Assembly: GCA_002083615.1 (NCBI GenBank)
Contig: MSXO01000033.1
Coordinates: 1 to 15,738, forward strand
Origin: Proteobacteria bacterium ST_bin11
Lineage (GTDB): Bacteria; Pseudomonadota; Gammaproteobacteria; Methylococcales; Methylomonadaceae
Length of the DNA stretch: 15,738 nucleotides
Direction: 5' to 3'
The translations under genes were made by a program, and so were the position numbers. Under the pieces are notes generated by a model. It was not told the DNA's origin. It searched no databases and was given only the letters and a program-made list of their open reading frames with translations. This document shows, in pieces, positions 5,413 through 12,503 of the stretch (position 1 is the stretch's first letter; every line of letters begins with the position of its first letter).

Positions 5413-6330
5413 CTAAATGTGTTTATTCCCGCGCCGCTTTGCAGCTTTCTTGGCCTCTTTTTCTTCCCTAATTGCGGTCAATTCCAGCATTTCCGCAACT
5501 ATCATCTCAGGGGTTTCCAATGTGATCTGCCCTAATGTGCCTGCCCGTAGTTCGTTGAGCAGCAATTTAGCGGCTTTATCCAATTCCACTACGCCGCCGC
5601 TGCGCAGGCAGCCGCGTTTGGCGCCGATGGCTTGCAGCAAGGTCATCGGCTCGCCGGGCAGGTCTTCTAATCGGTAACGGTTTTTTAGATATTCGGGGTA
5701 GGCTTGGCTGAGGTATTCCAATGCATACAGCGCAATGTCGTCGTGTTGAAATGCCGTGTCTTTGATCGCGCCAGTCACTGCTAGTCGATAACCGCTGTGG
5801 CGGTTTTCCACATTGGGCCAAAGGACGCCAGGGGTATCGGAGAGGACTATGTTATTGCCGAGGTTGATACGTTGCTGTTGTTTGGTGACCGCTGGCTCGT
5901 TGCCGGTTTTGGCGATGGTGCGGCCGGCCAGTACATTGATAATGGTGGATTTGCCGACGTTGGGGATGCCCATAATCATGGTGCGGATGACTTTGTTGGC
6001 GGCGGTTTTTTCGGGCAGCATCTTCGCGCACAAGTCGATAATCTGCTTGATCTTTTCCGGCTGTTGGGTGGTTACGGCTAGGGTTTTTACTGCTTGCTCT
6101 TCCTCCAGATAGGTTTGCCAGACTTTGGTTAGTTCAGGGTCGGCCAAATCGGCTTTGCTGAGCACGCGGATGGTGGGTTTGTCGCCGCGCAGGCCTGCTA
6201 GCATGGGGTTTTGGCTGCTATAAGGAATGCGGGCGTCGAGTACTTCAATCAGCAAATCGATGTCCGGCAGGGCGTACTTGATCTCCTTGCTGGCCTTGTG
6301 CATGTGGCCGGGATACCATTGAATTTGCAT
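5413..6330 (-). CDS. ylqF: Ribosome biogenesis GTPase YlqF (RbgA family), circularly permuted
   Basis: A 305-residue GTPase of the YlqF/YawG family, which in other bacteria acts in late assembly of the large ribosomal subunit. The G motifs occur in the permuted order typical of the family: G4 as S-K-A-D at 58-61, G1 as G-I-P-N-V-G-K-S at 121-128, a G2 threonine in P-A-V-T-K near 149, and G3 as D-T-P-G at 165-168. The N-terminal W-Y-P-G-H-M-H-K-A is a family hallmark. The C-terminal 90 residues form the usual helical RNA-binding tail, ending in a lysine/arginine-rich segment. G4 begins with Ser rather than the common Asn, a known variation in this group. Length is normal, so the gene is intact. 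It diverges from gap and shares the 248-bp region between them. Confidence 0.93.
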   Translation of the reverse strand: MQIQWYPGHMHKASKEIKYALPDIDLLIEVLDARIPYSSQNPMLAGLRGDKPTIRVLSKADLADPELTKVWQTYLEEEQAVKTLAVTTQQPEKIKQIIDLCAKMLPEKTAANKVIRTMIMGIPNVGKSTIINVLAGRTIAKTGNEPAVTKQQQRINLGNNIVLSDTPGVLWPNVENRHSGYRLAVTGAIKDTAFQHDDIALYALEYLSQAYPEYLKNRYRLEDLPGEPMTLLQAIGAKRGCLRSGGVVELDKAAKLLLNELRAGTLGQITLETPEMIVAEMLELTAIREEKEAKKAAKRRGNKHI

Positions 6331-6500
6331 GGATTGCGTCTCGCAGAGTCTCTAATCTTAGGTATTGTACATGAGTGGGCAGTGGTGCATTTTTGTGCAA
6401 GCAGCTCTCTAAATGGAGATTGGCTCGTCCGCACGGGCCGTTTTTCAATATCGGAGGCGCGTCCAACGCACAACTGCGGTAGACGTTGAAGGCTGGTTGT

Positions 6501-6509
6501 TGCTACAAT
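6501..6509 (+). promoter_or_regulatory. Extended -10 promoter candidate for gap-pyk
   Basis: TGCTACAAT carries TG one base before TACAAT (5 of 6 to TATAAT), the extended -10 form, which can work without a good -35; none is seen at 17 bp spacing. A start near 6516 would give a 63-base leader. The region 6331-6578 also serves the divergent ylqF, for which a minus-strand TACAAT (complement of 6364-6369) is a possible -10. Confidence 0.4.
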
Positions 6510-6578
6510 CCAACCTATTTTTGGTGCTTTAGGCACATCTTGACGCAAGTCTTTCACACTCATCCCGGAGAAAATTAT

Positions 6579-7592
6579 ATGGCAATTAAAGTTGCAATTA
6601 ACGGTTACGGTCGTATCGGTCGCAATGTCATGCGCGCTTTGTACGAATCAGGTCGCACCAACGAGATTCAAGTTGTCGCTATCAATGATTTGGGCGATTC
6701 CAAAACCAATGCACACTTGACCAAATACGACACCGTTCATGGTAAATTTCCGTTTGATGTGTCTGTCGATGGCGATTACATAGTAATCAATGGCGACAAA
6801 ATCCGCGTATTTGCGGAAAGAGATCCCGCGAAACTGCCTTGGGCTGAATTGGGTGTAGACGTCGTTCATGAATGCACCGGTTTCTTTACCAGCAAAGCTA
6901 AAGCCTCTGCGCACATTACCGCTGGTGCGAAAAAAGTCATTATCTCTGCGCCTGGCGGCAACGATGTCGATGCCACCATCGTTTACGGTGTTAACCACCA
7001 AACTTTAAAAGCATCCGACACAGTCATCTCCAATGCTTCTTGCACCACCAACTGCTTGGCGCCGTTGGTTAAACCTTTGATGGACACCATCGGCGTCGAT
7101 CACGGCTTGATGACTACCATCCACTCATATACTAATGATCAAGTACTGACTGACGTCTACCACAGTGACTTGCACCGTGCACGCTCAGCAACGCAATCCA
7201 TGATCCCAACCAAAACAGGTGCCGCTGCGGCAGTAGGTTTGGTGTTGCCGGAAATGAAAGGCAAATTGGACGGTTTCGCGATGCGCGTTCCCACCATCAA
7301 CGTCTCTGTTGTGGATTTGTGTTTCCAAGCGTCACGCGACACCACTAAAGAAGAAATCGACGGCATCTTGCGCGAAGCGGCTGCGGGTCCCTTGAAAGGC
7401 ATTTTGGCGATCAACGATGAGCCATTGGTGTCTATGGACTTTAATCACAATCCACATTCTTCAATCTACGAAGCCGGACTGACTAAAGTCGTTGGTGGCA
7501 ATTTCGTTAAAGTCCTGTCCTGGTATGACAACGAATGGGGTTTCTCAAACCGTATGCTGGATACCACGGTAGCTTTGTTCAACGCTAAATAA
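6579..7592 (+). CDS. gap: Type I glyceraldehyde-3-phosphate dehydrogenase
   Basis: A 337-residue enzyme that oxidises glyceraldehyde 3-phosphate to 1,3-bisphosphoglycerate in the cytoplasm. The dinucleotide motif N-G-Y-G-R-I-G-R is at 8-15, and Asp37 in I-N-D-L is the expected NAD-ribose contact, favouring NAD. Catalytic Cys155 lies in S-N-A-S-C-T-T-N-C, with partner His182 in T-I-H-S-Y-T. The C-terminal W-Y-D-N-E-W-G motif is present. The start at 6579 is supported by CCGGAG 8 bases upstream and by the canonical M-A-I-K-V-A-I-N-G beginning; an open extension of 31 codons upstream has no homologous look and crosses the promoter. pyk follows after 8 bases, so the two genes are very likely co-transcribed. 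Confidence 0.96.
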   Translation: MAIKVAINGYGRIGRNVMRALYESGRTNEIQVVAINDLGDSKTNAHLTKYDTVHGKFPFDVSVDGDYIVINGDKIRVFAERDPAKLPWAELGVDVVHECTGFFTSKAKASAHITAGAKKVIISAPGGNDVDATIVYGVNHQTLKASDTVISNASCTTNCLAPLVKPLMDTIGVDHGLMTTIHSYTNDQVLTDVYHSDLHRARSATQSMIPTKTGAAAAVGLVLPEMKGKLDGFAMRVPTINVSVVDLCFQASRDTTKEEIDGILREAAAGPLKGILAINDEPLVSMDFNHNPHSSIYEAGLTKVVGGNFVKVLSWYDNEWGFSNRMLDTTVALFNAK

Positions 7593-7600
7593 GGATTTAC

Positions 7601-9034
7601 ATGTCGTTACGAAGAACGAAAATCCTGGCTACGCTGGGACCTGCTACGGACAAGCCTGGCGTACTCGAGGATTTGTTCGAGGCTGGCATTGATGTTGTAC
7701 GATTGAATTTCTCGCACGGTTCGGCGCAAGACCATATTGATCGAGCCAATCGGGTTAAGGAATTGAGCAAAAAAACCGGACGTAGAGTTGGTATTCTGGC
7801 CGACCTGCAAGGACCGAAAATCCGTATCGAGCGTTTCAAGGAGAATAAAGTCTTTTTGGAAGAAGGTCAGGATTTTGCCTTGGACATTAATCTGGGCAAA
7901 CTTGACGGTGATAACACTCAGGTGGGTATCAGCTACGAGCCATTGGCGCGCGAAGTGAAACCCGGCACTCGTCTGTTACTGGACGATGGCCGGATAGTGC
8001 TTGATGTAGTGGATGTGATCGACAATACCCGCGTCAACACCACGGTGGTGGTGGGTGGCGATTTGTCCAACAACAAAGGGATCAATTTGTTGGGCGGCGG
8101 TTTGTCTGCAGCTGCGTTGACTGATAAGGACAAAGAGGACATCAAAACCATCGCCGTGATTCAGGCCGATTATGTGGCGATTTCCTTCCCCCGTACTGCT
8201 GATGACATGCATGAAGCCCGTGCGCTGTTGGAAGCAGCCGGTTCTTTCGCCGGTTTGGTTGCCAAGGTGGAGCGCGCCGAAGCGATGGAAGTCATCGACG
8301 AAATCATCTTGGCATCCGATGCCATCATGGTTGCGCGTGGCGACTTGGGTGTGGAAATTGGCGATGCTAACTTGCCGGCGGCGCAAAAACTGCTGATCCA
8401 GCGTTCGCGCGAATTGAACCGCACGGTGATCACCGCGACGCAGATGATGGAATCGATGATCGAGAACCCTATTCCGACGCGTGCGGAAGTGTTCGACGTT
8501 GCCAACGCCATTGTCGACGGCACCGATGCGATCATGCTGTCCGCAGAAACCGCATCAGGCAAGCATCCGGTGAAAACCGTGAAAGCCATGGTGCGTATCT
8601 GCCTGGAGACCGAAAAGCAGCCCAGCGTGACCAAGTCCATGCACAGGATGACCGATAAGTTCACCCGCATCGATGAGGCTATCGCGATGTCCGCGATGTA
8701 CATGGCGAATCATACCGAAATTGCTGGTATTGCATCGCTGACAGAGTCGGGTTCTACGCCGCTGTGGATGTCCAGAATCAGCTCTAATATCCCGATCTAT
8801 GCCTTCAGTAGTTGTGAGCGTACCTTGGGCCAAGTAACACTCTACAAAGGTGTATTCCCCATTCCGTTTTCGAAGGAAAAAATGGAGTCGGCTAGCGTGA
8901 CGCAAAGCCTGATTCAAGCTTTGAAAGCGCGTGGGGTCGTGAAGCCGGGCGATTCATTGATTCGCACTAAAGGCGACTTAACCGGCGCCACTGGTGGTAC
9001 CAACTCGCTCAAAGTCATTACGGTTACCGACTAA
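7601..9034 (+). CDS. pyk: Pyruvate kinase
   Basis: A 477-residue pyruvate kinase, which converts phosphoenolpyruvate and ADP to pyruvate and ATP. Motifs run in order: T-L-G-P-A-T near 11-16, R-L-N-F-S-H-G at 34-40, D-L-Q-G-P-K-I-R at 68-75, N-N-K-G-I-N-L at 157-163, the active-site K-V-E-R near 222, A-R-G-D-L-G-V-E at 245-252 and T-A-T-Q-M-M-E-S-M at 278-286. The C-terminal allosteric domain is complete. Lys120 stands where rabbit muscle enzyme has Glu117 by my alignment, a change linked to potassium independence in other pyruvate kinases. The Shine-Dalgarno AAGGA overlaps the gap stop codon, tying its translation to gap. A strong hairpin follows the gene at 9061. Confidence 0.96.
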   Translation: MSLRRTKILATLGPATDKPGVLEDLFEAGIDVVRLNFSHGSAQDHIDRANRVKELSKKTGRRVGILADLQGPKIRIERFKENKVFLEEGQDFALDINLGKLDGDNTQVGISYEPLAREVKPGTRLLLDDGRIVLDVVDVIDNTRVNTTVVVGGDLSNNKGINLLGGGLSAAALTDKDKEDIKTIAVIQADYVAISFPRTADDMHEARALLEAAGSFAGLVAKVERAEAMEVIDEIILASDAIMVARGDLGVEIGDANLPAAQKLLIQRSRELNRTVITATQMMESMIENPIPTRAEVFDVANAIVDGTDAIMLSAETASGKHPVKTVKAMVRICLETEKQPSVTKSMHRMTDKFTRIDEAIAMSAMYMANHTEIAGIASLTESGSTPLWMSRISSNIPIYAFSSCERTLGQVTLYKGVFPIPFSKEKMESASVTQSLIQALKARGVVKPGDSLIRTKGDLTGATGGTNSLKVITVTD

Positions 9035-9060
9035 TTTCTTTAGTCAGCCTGTATTGTTGT

Positions 9061-9087
9061 GCGGCGTTCGATTTAACCGAACGCCGC
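9061..9087. terminator. Strong hairpin between convergent pyk and uvrD
   Basis: GCGGCGTTCG (9061-9070) pairs perfectly with CGAACGCCGC (9078-9087) around a 7-base loop. It lies 26 bp after the pyk stop and 19 bp after the uvrD stop, the position expected of a bidirectional terminator. Neither strand has a U-run after the stem, so it may slow or stabilise transcript ends rather than terminate by the classic mechanism. Confidence 0.6.
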
Positions 9088-9106
9088 GCTACTTAGAAAT
9101 TGTCTT

Positions 9107-11272
9107 CTATGCAGTATCCAGCTTGGCGTAAGCCAGCATCAGCCATTTGATGCCCGCGTTGCGGAAATTAATCTGCACCCGTTCTTGCTCGCCATCGCCT
9201 TCCATTTGCAATACCACGCCTTCGCCAAACTTCTCGTGCTTAACCGCTTGTCCCAGTCGATAAGTGTCTTTGCTGCCGATCCGGTTCGTTTGCGTTGGGC
9301 TATTGGTGACTGGTCGGCTGACATTGGCGCGCATTCTAATTTCTTGGATCGATTCCTGCGGCAACTCACGTAAAAATCGCGAAGCGGCTGGATAACTGTC
9401 TTTGCCGTAAAGCCGGCGCGACTCGGCGTGGGTAAGATATAACTGTTGCATGGCTCGCGTAATGCCTACGTAACACAGCCGGCGCTCTTCCTGCAAACGG
9501 CCCGCGTCGTCCAACGCTTGTTGAGAGGGGAATAGACCTTCTTCTAAGCCCACCAGAAATACCAGCTTGAACTCCAAGCCTTTGGCGGAATGTAGCGTCA
9601 TTAACTGCACGCAATCTTCATCTACTTCGCCTTGCATTTCGCCGGCTTCCAGTGCGGCGTGCGCTAAAAACATATCCAGCTCGCCCATGTTTTCGGCGTT
9701 TTCACTATCGTAATCAAACAAGCGGGCGGCGTTCACCAACTCCTCCAAGTTTTCTACCCGCGCTTCACCTTTGTCTTGTTTTTCCTTTTTATATTGCTCG
9801 ATCAGGCCGCTGGTCTCGACCACTTGTTTGACGGTTTCATGCAGAGCCAGCTCTTTAGTGGTTTCGCCTAGCGCAATAATCAAGTTTAAAAAGCCGCGCA
9901 GGGCATTGGCGGCACGCGCCGGTAGCTGATTGCGTTCCAGCATTGCCAGGGCGGCTTGCCAGAGCGACAACTGGTGTTCACGCGCTAGAATGCGCATGTC
10001 GTCCAGGGTTTTGGCGCCGATGCCTCGGGTTGGCGTATTCACTACTCGTTCAAAGGAAGGATCGTCGTGCGGATTGGTCGATAGGCGCAGATAGGCGAGG
10101 GCGTTTTTGATTTCCATGCGCTCGAAAAAGCGCAGGCCTCCGTAAACTCGATACGGCGTGGCAGTGGTCATCAAACGTTCTTCGAATTGCCGCGATTGGG
10201 CGTTGGAGCGATACAGAATCGCCGTGTCGCTGCGCAAGCCGCCATCTTTCACCCATTGCCGGATTTTCTCGACGACGAAATAGGCTTCGTCTTGCTCGTT
10301 AAACGCTGAGTACAGCGAAATAGCTTGGCCCTCGCCGGCAGCGGTCCATAACTCCTTGCCCATCCGGTTATCGTTATTGGCGATCAGGGTATTGGCGGCT
10401 TTTAGGATGTGGCCGGTGGAGCGGTAGTTTTGCTCTAAGCGGACGATGCCGTGTTCCGGGTAGTGTTTTTGGAAATTGAAGATATTTTCGATTTTGGCGC
10501 CGCGCCAGCCATAGATCGATTGATCGTCATCGCCGACCACGAATAGATTGTTGTTGCCTTCGGTGAGCAAGCGCAGCCAAGCGTATTGAATGGTATTGGT
10601 GTCTTGAAATTCGTCGACGTGGACTTGTTGGAAGCGTTCTCGATAAAAGGCCAGTAAGTCGTCGTTATCGCGCAATAGTTCGTGGGCTCTGAGTAGCAAT
10701 TCGGCAAAATCGACCAGACCGGAACGTTGGCATACTTCTTCGTAAGCCAAATAAACTTCCTTCATTTGCCGGTTATAAAAATCGCCGTTGTCGTGTATGT
10801 GTTTCGCACGAATGCCTTCGTCTTTTTGGGCATTGATAAACCATTGCGCCTGTTTAGGCGGCCATTTGCTGTCGTCCAGATTCAGGTTTTTCATCAGACG
10901 TTTGATGATGCGCAATTGGTCGTCGCTATCCATCACCTGGAAGGTTTCCGGCAGTTTGGCTTGCTTGGCGTGTTGCCGCAGTAAACGGTGAGCCAGGCCG
11001 TGGAACGTGCCTATCCACATGGCGCGGGCCGGGGTTTCGAGTAAGTCTTCAATACGATGGCGCATTTCGTTGGCGGCCTTGTTGGTAAAGGTCACCGCCA
11101 AAATGTTGTAAGGCGAAATTTGGTTAACTTGAATATGCCAGGCGATGCGATGCACCAGTACTCGGGTTTTGCCGCTACCGGCCCCTGCTAGTATCAGCAT
11201 GGCTTGCATGGGAGCGGAAACGGCCAGACGTTGGTCGTCGTTTAGAGAGTTGATGATAGAAGAAACGTCCAT
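9107..11272 (-). CDS. uvrD: DNA helicase II UvrD
   Basis: A 721-residue superfamily 1 helicase, nearly the length of E. coli UvrD. It unwinds DNA 3' to 5' in nucleotide-excision and mismatch repair. Walker A A-G-A-G-S-G-K-T is at 29-36, motif Ia T-F-T-N-K-A-A at 61-67, motif II V-D-E-F-Q-D-T-N at 219-226 and motif III Q-S-I-Y-G-W-R-G-A at 251-259. R-L-E-Q-N-Y-R-S-T follows for motif IV, then T-L-H-S-A-K-G-L-E-F and V-G-I-T-R-A for motifs V and VI. The last 60 residues (G-Q-A-V-K-H-E-K-F-G-E-G-V-V) form the Tudor-like domain that in E. coli contacts RNA polymerase, which separates UvrD from Rep. The N-terminal M-D-V-S-S-I-I-N-S-L-N supports the start, although no strong ribosome binding site is seen. 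Confidence 0.95.
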   Translation of the reverse strand: MDVSSIINSLNDDQRLAVSAPMQAMLILAGAGSGKTRVLVHRIAWHIQVNQISPYNILAVTFTNKAANEMRHRIEDLLETPARAMWIGTFHGLAHRLLRQHAKQAKLPETFQVMDSDDQLRIIKRLMKNLNLDDSKWPPKQAQWFINAQKDEGIRAKHIHDNGDFYNRQMKEVYLAYEEVCQRSGLVDFAELLLRAHELLRDNDDLLAFYRERFQQVHVDEFQDTNTIQYAWLRLLTEGNNNLFVVGDDDQSIYGWRGAKIENIFNFQKHYPEHGIVRLEQNYRSTGHILKAANTLIANNDNRMGKELWTAAGEGQAISLYSAFNEQDEAYFVVEKIRQWVKDGGLRSDTAILYRSNAQSRQFEERLMTTATPYRVYGGLRFFERMEIKNALAYLRLSTNPHDDPSFERVVNTPTRGIGAKTLDDMRILAREHQLSLWQAALAMLERNQLPARAANALRGFLNLIIALGETTKELALHETVKQVVETSGLIEQYKKEKQDKGEARVENLEELVNAARLFDYDSENAENMGELDMFLAHAALEAGEMQGEVDEDCVQLMTLHSAKGLEFKLVFLVGLEEGLFPSQQALDDAGRLQEERRLCYVGITRAMQQLYLTHAESRRLYGKDSYPAASRFLRELPQESIQEIRMRANVSRPVTNSPTQTNRIGSKDTYRLGQAVKHEKFGEGVVLQMEGDGEQERVQINFRNAGIKWLMLAYAKLDTA

Positions 11273-11373
11273 TTTTTATAACTTGCAGATTTTGAAGAGC
11301 TGTGTATATTTGCTTGCCTTTAAGGGAAAGCCGTGCGTCGGGACTAATAACTACAACACAGAGAGGATTGGAA

Positions 11374-11610
11374 ATGAGCTTCGATTATAAACGTTTGATC
11401 AAATTTGAGCACAACATCGGCGAGAAAGATAAGAAAGTCCGTATGGTGTCGGGCGTCGTGTTGCTGGTGGCTTCGCTGTTCACCGCCAGCATCTTGATGT
11501 TGTTGGTTGGCCTGGTCTTGGTTGCGACCAGTTATTCAGGCTGGTGCCCAGCATATTCCAGTATGGACAAAAATACTTTGGGTGCCGATGCAGCATCCGA
11601 TGGCAAATAA
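11374..11610 (+). CDS. DUF2892 family small inner-membrane protein
   Basis: A 78-residue protein. A basic, charged N-terminal third containing N-I-G-E-K-D-K-K-V-R is followed by two closely spaced membrane segments, about residues 24-38 and 39-53. It then has S-G-W-C-P-A-Y-S-S-M-D-K-N-T, the usual ending of DUF2892 proteins. The family's role is unsettled; the same domain is attached to some rhodanese proteins, which hints at sulfur chemistry, but nothing here confirms that. The start at 11374 is supported by GAGAGGA 6 bases upstream; 24 further in-frame codons upstream are not needed. The gene diverges from uvrD across about 100 bp and converges on fxsA, with a long hairpin between. Confidence 0.82.
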   Translation: MSFDYKRLIKFEHNIGEKDKKVRMVSGVVLLVASLFTASILMLLVGLVLVATSYSGWCPAYSSMDKNTLGADAASDGK

Positions 11611-11625
11611 GCCCTAGCGGCTAGC

Positions 11626-11657
11626 TCCGAATCTGCGCCGTTTGGCGCAGATTCGGA
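11626..11657. terminator. Perfect 14-bp hairpin between convergent genes
   Basis: TCCGAATCTGCGCC (11626-11639) pairs without mismatch with 11644-11657 around loop GTTT. It lies between the stop of the DUF2892 gene and the stop of fxsA. It is followed on the plus strand by TTCAATAAAA, not a T-run, so it is probably a bidirectional terminator of the weak-tail type. Confidence 0.65.
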
Positions 11658-11672
11658 TTCAATAAAACCGTG

Positions 11673-12113
11673 TCAATCTTGTTTGTTATATTCGCCTTCA
11701 ATAATCGTTTGCGAATTTCTTGCTTGCTTAAACACTGAGCCCACCTGGGTTTGCAGCAAGTGATGCTCGATAATGTACTGAGCAAGCTTTCTGCGCACAG
11801 TCGGAATTAAACAAGCGAAGCCCAACATATCCGTGAAAAATCCCGGCGTCAGTAACAAAGCGCCGCCGACCAGCAATATTGGTCCTTCGATCATTTCATA
11901 AGCCGGAATTTCGCCTTGTGCCAACCCGGACTGGAAACGCTGCCAAGTGGCGAAGCCTTGGCGACGCAGCAGCCAAGCGCCCAGTACCGCCGTAAACACC
12001 ACCAATAGGATGGTAGGAAAGGCGCCGATCAAGCCGCCAACTTGCAGTAGCACGTAAATTTCCACAAACGGCACGATCAAAAAAGCGATAAACATAACTT
12101 GCATGGTTTTCAT
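11673..12113 (-). CDS. fxsA: FxsA family membrane protein
   Basis: A 146-residue FxsA-family protein. In E. coli, extra FxsA relieves the exclusion of phage T7 by the F plasmid; its normal job is unknown. The N-terminal segment F-I-A-F-L-I-V-P-F-V-E-I-Y and the following glycine-rich helix (residues 27-50) carry the family pattern. R-R-Q-G-F-A-T-W and P-G-F-F-T-D-M-L-G continue it, giving three to four hydrophobic segments. The tail after residue 110 is polar and ends in N-K-Q-D, without homology I can name. The ATG at 12113 follows a weak GAG; Met4 is an alternative start. The gene diverges from cutA over 72 bp. Confidence 0.88.
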   Translation of the reverse strand: MKTMQVMFIAFLIVPFVEIYVLLQVGGLIGAFPTILLVVFTAVLGAWLLRRQGFATWQRFQSGLAQGEIPAYEMIEGPILLVGGALLLTPGFFTDMLGFACLIPTVRRKLAQYIIEHHLLQTQVGSVFKQARNSQTIIEGEYNKQD

Positions 12114-12185
12114 GGTGAGCTCGGTTGCGGTAAAAAGCCGCTAATACTAAGAGCATCTTGGTGCAATTTCCAGGATAATATCGCG

Positions 12186-12503
12186 ATGTATCAATTGATT
12201 CTTTGTACCTGCCCTGATGAAGCGGTTGCCGACAAACTTGCCGGCATGCTGATCAGCCAAAAATTAGCCGCCTGCGTCAATATACTGCCGGGTGTGCGTT
12301 CGGTTTATGAATGGCAGGGCCAAATCGAAACCGCTCAGGAACATTTGCTGCTCATCAAAAGTCATCAAGACCGTTATGCGGCGATTGAAGCGACCTTGAA
12401 AAGCCTACACCCTTACCAACTCCCGGAAATTATTGCGGTTGCGATAGAACGCGGCTCGCTGGACTATTTGAAATGGATAGACTCATGCCTTGGCATCGAC
12501 TGA
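12186..12503 (+). CDS. cutA: Divalent-cation tolerance protein CutA
   Basis: A 105-residue CutA1 protein, a small trimeric ferredoxin-like fold linked to copper tolerance in E. coli. The family signature is clear: I-L-C-T-C-P-D-E near the start, L-A-A-C-V-N-I-L-P-G-V-R-S-V-Y-E-W at 34-50, then G-Q-I-E, L-L-I-K-S and H-P-Y-Q-L-P-E-I at the usual spacing. I chose the ATG at 12186 because AGGA lies 10 bases upstream and the protein begins directly with strand 1; a longer open frame upstream runs into the fxsA promoter region. Its last 31 bases overlap the start of dsbD, so translation of the two is probably coupled. In other gammaproteobacteria cutA also precedes dsbD. Confidence 0.93.
   Translation: MYQLILCTCPDEAVADKLAGMLISQKLAACVNILPGVRSVYEWQGQIETAQEHLLLIKSHQDRYAAIEATLKSLHPYQLPEIIAVAIERGSLDYLKWIDSCLGID

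Noticed and set aside
6364..6369. Minus-strand TACAAT as a ylqF promoter
   Set aside because: No acceptable -35 at 16-18 bp; the nearest TTGCAC is 25 bp away, so it is mentioned only as a possibility.
6486..6578. A 31-codon N-terminal extension of gap
   Set aside because: It covers the extended -10 promoter candidate, lacks similarity to GAPDH, and a good ribosome binding site precedes the internal ATG at 6579.
8170..8703. A 177-codon minus-strand open frame inside pyk
   Set aside because: It lies fully within a clear pyruvate kinase gene, its protein is rich in Ser, Ala, Ile and Met with no family look, and such antisense frames follow from the codon pattern of the sense gene.
11300..11315. 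Possible LexA box upstream of uvrD (CTGTGTATAT start)
   Set aside because: Only the left half matches CTGT-N8-ACAG; the right half reads GCTT. A single half-site is too weak, although uvrD is SOS-controlled in E. coli.
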